Shown here piece after piece: positions 49,153-56,591 of a stretch of 64,000 bases of DNA. Made by a program: the position numbers and the translations under genes. This DNA comes from JBLHZY01 sp050633265 (lineage in GTDB: Bacteria; Pseudomonadota; Alphaproteobacteria; Rhodobacterales; Rhodobacteraceae). The notes beneath the pieces are model-generated. The model worked only from the letters and a program-made list of their open reading frames with translations. It ran no database searches and had not been told where the DNA came from. The DNA lies in NCBI GenBank assembly GCA_050633265.1, contig JBOEGE010000001.1, forward strand, positions 472,317 through 536,316. Reading direction: 5' to 3'. The stretch's first letter is position 1, and every line of letters begins with the position of its first letter.

Positions 49153-49881
49153 CTAATTTGCAAGCTGCGCCCCAAGGACAGGCCCGGTGCCCGCCCCTTG
49201 CACAATCACCGCTGCGCGCCGCGCCCCTGCGCCCTCAAACCGCGCCTCAAACGGGCCGCGCCCATCCCATGCTCCAAGCTCGATCAGATCGGTCACAATA
49301 TTGGCGTAGTGAATGGTCCGGCCAGCGTTTTCGCCCCGCTTGATCGCCACATCTTCGCGCGGTTTATACAAAGCGACCTGAACGATCATATCGCGCGGCG
49401 CATTGGCCGCAGGCAGCGCTGAGATCGAAATCGCCAAGGCCCCGCCTGCTTTTCGCGTTGAAATACGAAGCAAATCCGGCCCGGCGCGATGGGCGGCAAT
49501 CAGATCCGCAACCTCCATCGGCTTAAACCCAACCACATGATCGCGCCCGCCCACAATAAACTGCGGCGTATAGATCGAGCGATGCCCGGCCCGCGCCGCA
49601 TAGGCCTTTTGGCGCGCCGTATAAGCCGGCGCCCCAAACTTATCTTTCCAGCCAATATAATCCCAATAATCCACATGCAGCGCCAGCGCGAGCACATCCG
49701 CGCGCCCAGCCAAACGTTCGGCCAGAAACGCATCTGCGGGTGGACAAGACGAACAGCCCTGAGAGGTATAAAGCTCAACAACAACCGGGCCATCACCGGC
49801 CAAAACGGGCGCAGGCAAAATGCCCAATCCGGCCGTCAGCCCAATGGCGATTGCTTTGAGTGCCCCAAAAGATCTGCGCAT
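49153..49881 (-). CDS. DUF1223 secreted thioredoxin-like protein
   Basis: 242 residues from the ATG at 49881 (GAGG 7 bases upstream); the frame is open to 50133 without support. A signal peptide (RRSFGALKAIAIGLTAGLGI, then LPAPVLAGD) is followed by the DUF1223 start VVVELYTSQGCSSCPPADAF with a CxxC motif, then LALALHVDYWDYIGWKDKFG and YTPQFIVGGRDHVVG. A periplasmic redox role is likely from the CxxC; not shown by experiment here. Confidence 0.9.
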   Translation of the reverse strand: MRRSFGALKAIAIGLTAGLGILPAPVLAGDGPVVVELYTSQGCSSCPPADAFLAERLAGRADVLALALHVDYWDYIGWKDKFGAPAYTARQKAYAARAGHRSIYTPQFIVGGRDHVVGFKPMEVADLIAAHRAGPDLLRISTRKAGGALAISISALPAANAPRDMIVQVALYKPREDVAIKRGENAGRTIHYANIVTDLIELGAWDGRGPFEARFEGAGARRAAVIVQGAGTGPVLGAQLAN

Positions 49882-50405
49882 GAATATCCCTCTTTGCGGC
49901 AAAACCGCGCCCCAGCGCCGCTTGCCCTTCTTCCCTACCTTTCCCCGCGCGCCCGCGCCAATCAAGGTTTTGCGAGAAATCGGTAACACAAACTCACGAT
50001 CTGCGGCAAAGCTGCACTGACCTGCACCAAGGCTGGCCGCCATCCCCCGCCGCACCAACCAAGAGAGTTTCTCGCAGGCTCCCGAAACGATTCCCCGCCT
50101 CATCCTTGCGCAATCCGAACAATGAATGCGCATCGCCCCTAATCAAAGCCCGGCTTCACCAAATCTTCACGTCCATACGCTTCTCTTGCGCGCAGAAATC
50201 CCCTAAGGTTAAACACCTCAAATGCGCATAGATCAGCAGCCCAAATCGCCGCCCCCGCCAAGAAAACCAACAAAGATCGGCAAAAATCGCCCCTTTGTGC
50301 ACAACGGTATACAATAATTGCTCCTGCCCCCTTGATTGCTCCGAGCAAACCCGCCAAAAGCATCCATAGCGTAACCCCTGAAACCCAAAAGGGAGGCCAG
50401 ACCCA
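49882..50405. other. Divergent intergenic region upstream of acnA
   Basis: 524 bases with no supported gene. Minus-strand frames are short and without ribosome sites. GCGAGAAA near 49974 and TTTCTCGC near 50067 form a widely spaced inverted pair. The acnA promoter should lie in 50150-50390; TATACAAT at 50309 is the most -10-like word, but no matching -35 box was found. Confidence 0.35.
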
Positions 50406-53096
50406 ATGACCGTCACTGTCGGACAAGACACAGCCAAAACCCGCAAGACCCTAACTGTGGGCGGCAAATCCATTGCCTATTATTCCATTCCCGCCGCTGA
50501 AGCCGCCGGCCTTGGAGATTTCTCCAAGCTTCCTGCCGCGCTCAAAGTGGTGCTGGAAAACATGCTTCGGTTCGAAGATGGCGGTTTTTCCGTCTCTGTC
50601 GAGGATATCAAAGCCTTCTCTGAATGGGCGACAAAGGGCGGCAAGAACCCGCGCGAAATCGCCTATCGCCCCGCCCGCGTTTTGATGCAGGATTTCACCG
50701 GCGTTCCGGCTGTTGTTGATTTGGCCGCGATGCGCGACGGGATCAAAGCATTGGGCGGCGACGCACAGATGATCAACCCGCTCAACCCGGTTGATCTGGT
50801 GATTGACCACTCTGTGATGATCGATGAATTCGGCAATCCGCGCGCGTTTCAGATGAACGTTGACCGAGAATATGAGCGCAACCTTGAGCGCTACCAATTC
50901 CTCAAATGGGGCCAAGGCGCGTTTAACAACTTCCGCGTTGTGCCGCCCGGCACTGGCATCTGCCACCAGGTAAACCTTGAGTATCTCGCCCAAACCGTCT
51001 GGACCGACACCGATCAAAACGGCGAAGAAGTTGCCTATCCTGATACGCTCGTGGGCACAGACAGCCACACAACAATGGTCAATGGCCTCGCGGTTCTTGG
51101 CTGGGGCGTTGGCGGGATTGAGGCCGAGGCCGCAATGCTTGGCCAGCCGATCTCGATGCTGATCCCAGAGGTTGTTGGCTTTGAGCTGACGGGCGAAATG
51201 GTTGAAGGCACAACCGGCACCGATCTGGTGCTCAAGATCGTTGAAATGCTGCGCGAAATGGGCGTTGTGGGCAAATTTGTCGAGTTCTTCGGCAAGGGTC
51301 TCGATCACCTGCCCCTCGCTGATCGCGCAACAATCGCCAATATGGCGCCGGAATATGGCGCGACTTGTGGCTTCTTCCCGATCGATGGCGAAACGCTTCG
51401 CTATCTGCGCAACACCGGCCGTGACGAAGATCGCATTGCCCTCGTTGAAGCCTATGCCAAGGAAAACGGCTTCTGGCGCGGCGATGATTATGCGCCCGTC
51501 TATACCGCGACCCTAAGCTTGGATATGGGCACAATCGTACCGGCCATTTCCGGCCCCAAACGCCCGCAAGATTTCGTCGCTCTAACGGCCTCCAAAGCCG
51601 CCTTTGCCGATGAAATGAAAGAGACATTCAAGCGCCCCAACGACAAAGAAGTGCCTGTAAAGGGCGAGGATTACACGATGTCTTCAGGCAAAGTCGTGAT
51701 CGCCTCGATCACCTCTTGCACCAACACATCCAACCCATATGTGATGATCGGCGCTGGCCTTGTGGCCCGCAAAGCCCGCGAATTGGGTTTGGATTCAAAG
51801 CCTTGGGTGAAAACCTCCCTCGCACCGGGCAGCCAAGTTGTTTCGGAATATCTTGAGGCCGCGGGCCTTCAAGAAGATCTCGATGCGATTGGGTTCAACC
51901 TTGTCGGCTACGGCTGCACAACCTGTATCGGCAACTCCGGCCCGCTTCAGTCTGAGATTTCGGATGCGATCAACGAGGGCGATCTCGTGGCAACGGCCGT
52001 GCTTTCGGGCAACCGCAACTTTGAGGGCCGCATCAGCCCCGATGTGCGCGCCAACTACCTCGCATCGCCCCCCCTCGTGGTGGCCTATGCGCTTGCGGGC
52101 GACATGAACATCGACCTGACAACCGAGCCTTTGGGCAAGGGCAAAGATGGCCAAGATGTCTACCTCAAAGACGTCTGGCCAACCAACAAAGAGATCGCCG
52201 ATCTGGTCGAACAGACCGTGACCCGCGAAGCCTTCCTCAAGAAATACGCCGAAGTCTTTAAAGGCGATGAGAAATGGCAAGCGGTCGAGACCACAGACAG
52301 CGAAACCTACGATTGGCCGCCCCAATCGACCTATGTCCAAAACCCGCCCTACTTCCAAGGCATGGCCAAAGACGCAGGCGAAATCTACGATATCAAAGGC
52401 GCCAAAGTCCTCGCCATTTTGGGCGATATGGTCACAACCGATCACATCTCTCCTGCGGGTTCCTTCACCCAAACAACCCCGGCTGGCGAATATCTCAAAG
52501 CCAATGACGTACCGGTGCGCGAATTCAACTCGTACGGTTCGCGCCGCGGCAACCACCAAGTGATGATGCGCGGCACATTCGCCAACATCCGCATCAAAAA
52601 CGAGATGCTTGATGGGGTTGAAGGCGGCTACACCAAAGGCCCAGATGGCGCACAAACCTCGATCTATGACGCCTCGATGGCCTACCAAGAAGCCGGCACA
52701 CCGCTGGTGATCTTTGCAGGCGAGCAATATGGCGCGGGCTCTTCGCGCGATTGGGCGGCCAAGGGGACGGCGCTTTTGGGCGTCAAAGCGGTTATCGCGG
52801 AAAACTTCGAGCGCATTCACCGCTCCAACCTGGTTGGCATGGGCGTGATCCCGTTTGAATTTACCGGCGGCGACACGCGCAAATCGCTTGGCCTCACCGG
52901 CTCTGAAACGGTCTCTATCTCTGGCCTTGCGGGCGATCTCAAGCCGCTGTCGGATGTGCCTTGCACGATCACCTATGCGGATGGCACCGAGAAAACCATC
53001 CAGATCAAATGCCGGATCGATACCGCCCCGGAAAAAGAATATGTGGAAAACGGCGGCGTGCTGCACTACGTGCTGCGCAACTTGGCCAAAGGCTAA
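50406..53096 (+). CDS. acnA: Aconitate hydratase A
   Basis: 896 residues, normal AcnA/IRP1-type length. It interconverts citrate and isocitrate in the TCA cycle. The [4Fe-4S] cluster cysteines are in IASITSCTNTSNPYVMIGAG and VGYGCTTCIGNSGPLQSE. Other landmarks are LVGTDSHTTMVNGLAVLGWG, SGNRNFEGRISPDVRANYLA and the swivel-domain SYGSRRGNHQVMMRGTFANI and GAGSSRDWAAKGTALLGVKA. GGGAGG lies 9 bases before the ATG. Confidence 0.97.
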   Translation: MTVTVGQDTAKTRKTLTVGGKSIAYYSIPAAEAAGLGDFSKLPAALKVVLENMLRFEDGGFSVSVEDIKAFSEWATKGGKNPREIAYRPARVLMQDFTGVPAVVDLAAMRDGIKALGGDAQMINPLNPVDLVIDHSVMIDEFGNPRAFQMNVDREYERNLERYQFLKWGQGAFNNFRVVPPGTGICHQVNLEYLAQTVWTDTDQNGEEVAYPDTLVGTDSHTTMVNGLAVLGWGVGGIEAEAAMLGQPISMLIPEVVGFELTGEMVEGTTGTDLVLKIVEMLREMGVVGKFVEFFGKGLDHLPLADRATIANMAPEYGATCGFFPIDGETLRYLRNTGRDEDRIALVEAYAKENGFWRGDDYAPVYTATLSLDMGTIVPAISGPKRPQDFVALTASKAAFADEMKETFKRPNDKEVPVKGEDYTMSSGKVVIASITSCTNTSNPYVMIGAGLVARKARELGLDSKPWVKTSLAPGSQVVSEYLEAAGLQEDLDAIGFNLVGYGCTTCIGNSGPLQSEISDAINEGDLVATAVLSGNRNFEGRISPDVRANYLASPPLVVAYALAGDMNIDLTTEPLGKGKDGQDVYLKDVWPTNKEIADLVEQTVTREAFLKKYAEVFKGDEKWQAVETTDSETYDWPPQSTYVQNPPYFQGMAKDAGEIYDIKGAKVLAILGDMVTTDHISPAGSFTQTTPAGEYLKANDVPVREFNSYGSRRGNHQVMMRGTFANIRIKNEMLDGVEGGYTKGPDGAQTSIYDASMAYQEAGTPLVIFAGEQYGAGSSRDWAAKGTALLGVKAVIAENFERIHRSNLVGMGVIPFEFTGGDTRKSLGLTGSETVSISGLAGDLKPLSDVPCTITYADGTEKTIQIKCRIDTAPEKEYVENGGVLHYVLRNLAKG

Positions 53097-53116
53097 ACCG
53101 CCGCACATATCCCAAT

Positions 53117-53154
53117 AAAAAGGGCCCCAGCAGCGATGCCGGGGCCCTTTTTTT
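53117..53154 (+). terminator. Terminator of acnA
   Basis: GGGCCCC pairs with GGGGCCC around a 12-base loop; AAAAA precedes and TTTTTTT follows. It lies 20 bases after acnA. Confidence 0.9.
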
Positions 53155-53246
53155 CGCCTTTCGAGCAATCGGCGGAAACGCTCTGTTTCTCAGCTTTTGC
53201 CCCCAGCCTCATGGCGCATTAACCATTTCGCCCTTAGGTTGGGCGC

Positions 53247-53333
53247 ATGAAACATCTGTTCAACGCCATCCCCCTGCCGCTCCCCGAGCTGATCCTGATG
53301 CTGGCGTTTTTCGCGATCATGGCAACGGCCTGA
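53247..53333 (+). CDS. Possible 28-residue membrane peptide
   Basis: A short frame with ATG at 53247 and TGA at 53331. The product (MKHLFNAIPLPLPELILMLA, then FFAIMATA) is one hydrophobic helix. It lies alone between the acnA terminator and ccmG. The ribosome site is weak (AGGTTGGGC), so this is a candidate only; its size puts it below normal gene-finding limits. Confidence 0.3.
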   Translation: MKHLFNAIPLPLPELILMLAFFAIMATA

Positions 53334-53345
53334 TCCGCCAGGCCG

Positions 53346-53891
53346 CTATTGCTGCGCGGCCCGAGCCTCGGCGATTTCAGGCAAAATGGTGCTCTGCAAT
53401 ATTGAGGGCGTGATCGGCCCGGCAAAGCGAAACGTCACCACCCCATTGCCATCAATCACATAAGTTTCCGGAACCCCATAAAGCCCCCATTCAAGCGCAT
53501 TGCGCCCCTCTGCATCGGCGCCAAGGGCCGCATAGGGATTGCCAAGCTCGGCCAAAAACCCAAGCGCCTTTTCCGGCGCGTCCTTGTAATTGATCCCGTA
53601 AATCTGAATGCCCGCGGCGGACATTTCCTCAAGCTGGGCATGTTCGGCCCGGCACGGCGCGCACCAGCTGGCCCAAAAATTTACCAGTTTCACACCGGGC
53701 GCGCGCAGCAATGCATCGTCAAAATACGGCCCATCGCCAAGCGGGGTCAGCGCCAAAACAGGGGCCGGTTTGCCCGCTTGCGCCAGCGGCAATGCATCCG
53801 GATCATCCCGCCCCATACCAAAGACAAACAGCCCGGCAAGTGCTGCAAATATCAGCGGCGGCGCAATCATCAGCGGCGAAAATCTAGCCAT
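53346..53891 (-). CDS. ccmG: Cytochrome c biogenesis thiol:disulfide oxidoreductase (CcmG/DsbE)
   Basis: 181 residues with an N-terminal membrane anchor (about 8-26, MIAPPLIFAALAGLFVFGMG). The thioredoxin fold follows with VKLVNFWASWCAPCRAEHAQ (WCxPC), the QIYGINYKDAPEKALGFLAE segment and the cis-Pro loop GVPETYVIDGNGVVTFRFAG. It keeps apocytochrome c cysteines reduced for haem attachment. Last gene of the ccm block, overlapping ccmD by 8 bases. Confidence 0.95.
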   Translation of the reverse strand: MARFSPLMIAPPLIFAALAGLFVFGMGRDDPDALPLAQAGKPAPVLALTPLGDGPYFDDALLRAPGVKLVNFWASWCAPCRAEHAQLEEMSAAGIQIYGINYKDAPEKALGFLAELGNPYAALGADAEGRNALEWGLYGVPETYVIDGNGVVTFRFAGPITPSILQSTILPEIAEARAAQQ

Positions 53892-54081
53892 GTTTGCGCG
53901 CCTCCAAAGCGGCCTCGGCCTGGGCCAAGCGCCGCTTCATCCGCGCACCGCGCGCCAGTGATCCCCAAAGCAAAGCGCCAAGCAAAAGCGCTGTGGCCCC
54001 ATAGGCCAAAAGCACTTCAGCGGCATATTTTCCAAGAAAGCCGGTCGCGATCTCAACCAGATAATTCCACAGATCAGCCAT
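53884..54081 (-). CDS. ccmD: Haem exporter protein CcmD
   Basis: 65 residues with one membrane helix (about 19-42, AAEVLLAYGATALLLGALLW) and a basic, helical tail MKRRLAQAEAALEARKHG, the standard CcmD plan. It helps release holo-CcmE from CcmABC. The ATG shares one base with the ccmC stop; the open frame extends one TTG codon further. Confidence 0.9.
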   Translation of the reverse strand: MADLWNYLVEIATGFLGKYAAEVLLAYGATALLLGALLWGSLARGARMKRRLAQAEAALEARKHG

Positions 54082-54812
54082 CAACTTTGCATCCTTTCGC
54101 GCATCTCAATCGCGTGCAATCGGCGCGCGCGAATCTCGGTCCGTGTGCGCAGCAAAACCAGCGCGACAAACAGCAAAACAAACCCCGCCAGCGTAAACAA
54201 AAGCGGGAAGTAAAACACATCCGAGACGTTCTCTTGCTTGTCCAAGCTCAGCGAAGCGCCCTGATGCAGCCCCTGATTCCAAAAGTTCACCGCATAGCGC
54301 GACAGCACCGCAAAGACCGATCCGACAAGGCACAAAACGGCCGTCAAATCCGCCGCCGTGTCCGGGTTATCAATCGCCGCCCAAAGCGCGAGATAGCCCA
54401 GATAGAACAAAAACAGGATCAAAAATGAGGTGAGCCGCGGATCCCATGCCCAAGCCGTGCCCCACATCGGCTGGCCCCAAACCGCCCCTGTGATCAGCGC
54501 GATCAGCGTCATCGTGACCCCAATCATCGCCGCCGCCTTGGCCGCCAAAGCGCTGACATGATGGCGCCGCACGATCCAGATCAGCGAGGCCACAAGCATC
54601 ATCCCCCAAATATTGATCGCCATCATCGCGCTTGGCACATGGATATAAAGGATTTTAACGGTCGAGCCTTGGCGATAATCATCCGGCGTAAAAAAGAAGC
54701 CCCAGATCAGCCCAATCGCCAGGCTCGCCCCCGCCAACACCGAAACAACCGGCAGGAGCTTGCCCGACCAGCCCATGAATTTTCGCGGGTTTGCATATTC
54801 CCAAATCGACAT
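54081..54812 (-). CDS. ccmC: Haem exporter protein CcmC
   Basis: 243 residues with six membrane helices. The haem-handling WWD segment reads GAVWGQPMWGTAWAWDPRLT, and a conserved His is in VKILYIHVPSAMMAINIWGM. It loads haem onto CcmE. It begins 65 bases after ccmB and overlaps ccmD. Confidence 0.95.
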   Translation of the reverse strand: MSIWEYANPRKFMGWSGKLLPVVSVLAGASLAIGLIWGFFFTPDDYRQGSTVKILYIHVPSAMMAINIWGMMLVASLIWIVRRHHVSALAAKAAAMIGVTMTLIALITGAVWGQPMWGTAWAWDPRLTSFLILFLFYLGYLALWAAIDNPDTAADLTAVLCLVGSVFAVLSRYAVNFWNQGLHQGASLSLDKQENVSDVFYFPLLFTLAGFVLLFVALVLLRTRTEIRARRLHAIEMRERMQS

Positions 54813-54877
54813 GTCTTTGATCTAGCCCCTCAATTCCCGTCTCGCAATACACATCCCCGCCAGCGCCCCGCCCTGAT

Positions 54878-55534
54878 CTAACGCAAGTTGATGCGGATCG
54901 CCGCAGCAGAGGCAAAAGGCAGCAGCGCCACCGAGGCCAGCGTGATCCCGGCGAGCATGGCAAGCGGCGTTGTGGCCTCCATCCCCGTAGCCCCGCGCCG
55001 AACAACCTCGGCCCCGAAAATCAGCGTTGGGATATAGAGCGGCAGCACCAAAAGCGAAAGCAAAAGCCCGCCCCGTTTGAGGCCAACCGTGAGCGCAGCA
55101 CCGAATGTCCCGATGAAAGAAAGCGCCGGTGTGCCAAGCGCAAGGGAGGCAATAAGCCAAAGATATCCGCCACTTGGCAGGTTTAGCAAAACGCCAAGAA
55201 CAGGTGCCGCGATCACCAGCGGCAAGCCGGTTGTGATCCAATGGGCAAGCGCTTTGGTGGCCACAACCCCCTCCATCGGCACAGGCGCCGTGGCGAGCAA
55301 ATCAAGCGAGCCATCCTCATAATCCAGCGCAAATATCCGATCGAGCGACAGAAGGCAGGCCAAAAGCGCGCCCAGCCAAAGGATGCCCGGCGCGATCACC
55401 GCAAGGGTCGCGCTTTGCGGGCCCACGCCGAAAGGCACCAGCACGCTTACGATCAAAAAGAACGCCAGCCCAAGGCCAAATCCCCCACCGGCCCGCACCG
55501 CAAGGCGCAGATCGCGCGCAAACAACCGGATCAT
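54878..55534 (-). CDS. ccmB: Haem exporter ABC permease CcmB
   Basis: 218 residues with about six membrane helices. RLFARDLRLAVRAGGGFGLG, FALDYEDGSLDLLATAPVPM and VATKALAHWITTGLPLVIAA are typical CcmB stretches. It forms the CcmAB transporter with the neighbouring ATPase and overlaps ccmA by 4 bases. Confidence 0.94.
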   Translation of the reverse strand: MIRLFARDLRLAVRAGGGFGLGLAFFLIVSVLVPFGVGPQSATLAVIAPGILWLGALLACLLSLDRIFALDYEDGSLDLLATAPVPMEGVVATKALAHWITTGLPLVIAAPVLGVLLNLPSGGYLWLIASLALGTPALSFIGTFGAALTVGLKRGGLLLSLLVLPLYIPTLIFGAEVVRRGATGMEATTPLAMLAGITLASVALLPFASAAAIRINLR

Positions 55535-56160
55535 GAAAACGCCTCGTCAAAGGCGCGATCAAAGGCCCCATCAGGCGCGCCGGCGCGATAGGCGCTTAGA
55601 TCAAGCACATCCGCCTCAATCCCCAGATCAATATGGGTCGCCATAATCGCCGCGCCCCCATTTGCGAGATGCTCGCGCACCGCTTCAGCAAAGAGCGCCA
55701 CAGATGCCGCATCAAGCGAAACGGTCGGCTCGTCCAGCGCCCAGATCGGGCGGCCCGTCACCATCAGACGCGCAAGGCCAAGACGGCGCTTTTGCCCGGC
55801 CGAGAGGCTTTGCGCCGCGCGCGCCTGTAGGGCGATCAGATCAAAGGCTTTGAGAGCTGGCTCAATCGACCCGCCGCCATAGACCCCGGCCCAAAACTCC
55901 AAATTTTCCGCCACGCTTAATGTGTGTTTGATCCCATCCGCATGGCCCGCATAGGCGATGCGATCTTCGGCCCCCTGCATGCGCCCCGCCAAAGCCGGTT
56001 GAAGGCCGGCAATCATGCGCAACAACGTCGTCTTACCCGATCCATTCGGCCCGCGCAGCACAAGCGCCTTGCCCGGCATCAGCGCAAGCGTTACCCCCGC
56101 CAAAACCGGCATCCCAGCCCGCGCGCAGGCGATATCATCAAGGGTTAAAAGCGCATCCAT
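55531..56160 (-). CDS. ccmA: Haem exporter ABC ATPase CcmA
   Basis: 209 residues, a compact ABC ATPase: Walker A VLRGPNGSGKTTLLRMIAGL, signature SLSAGQKRRLGLARLMVTG, and Walker B IWALDEPTVSLDAASVALFA. It powers release of haem-bound CcmE. First gene of the ccmABCDG block, 50 bases after the Mth938-like gene. Confidence 0.95.
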   Translation of the reverse strand: MDALLTLDDIACARAGMPVLAGVTLALMPGKALVLRGPNGSGKTTLLRMIAGLQPALAGRMQGAEDRIAYAGHADGIKHTLSVAENLEFWAGVYGGGSIEPALKAFDLIALQARAAQSLSAGQKRRLGLARLMVTGRPIWALDEPTVSLDAASVALFAEAVREHLANGGAAIMATHIDLGIEADVLDLSAYRAGAPDGAFDRAFDEAFS

Positions 56161-56210
56161 GCCAGTGTTTTACCCGATCCTTGCCAGAGGCGAAAGCATG
56201 CAGCCGCGCG

Positions 56211-56564
56211 CTATACCGGCAATAGCGCCGCACCCACGCGCCGCCCCTCAAAGAGCAAAACATTATAGGTCCGGCAAGCGGTCGGCGATGCCATCGGCTC
56301 TGCGCCAAGGCCGGCCGCTTCAAGCGCTTCGCGAAAGGCGCGCGGGAGGGGCGCGATCTCGGCCCCGGTTCCGATAAAAAGAATATCCAGCTCATCCGCC
56401 AAGGCGGCCAAAGTCGCGGCATCCTCAAAGCCACCCCATTGGATGATTTTCTCTTTGGTCACAAGCACTGGCCCGCGATGCACCGCCCCGCCAACACGGA
56501 AAAAACCGGGGCCATAGCCCTCTATTGGGGTGGCCTCGGGGAAAGACATTTCGGTGAATTCCAT
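56211..56564 (-). CDS. Mth938-like domain protein
   Basis: 117 residues of the DUF498/Mth938 (NDUFAF3-like) fold: FPEATPIEGYGPGFFRVGGA, GPVLVTKEKIIQWGGFEDAA, LDILFIGTGAEIAPLPRAFR and MASPTACRTYNVLLFEGRRV. The eukaryotic relative takes part in complex I assembly; the bacterial role is not settled. It lies between secDF and ccmA, the usual position in Rhodobacterales. Confidence 0.9.
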   Translation of the reverse strand: MEFTEMSFPEATPIEGYGPGFFRVGGAVHRGPVLVTKEKIIQWGGFEDAATLAALADELDILFIGTGAEIAPLPRAFREALEAAGLGAEPMASPTACRTYNVLLFEGRRVGAALLPV

Positions 56565-56591
56565 GTCAGCCTCCCCGGGCCAATCCGCGCT

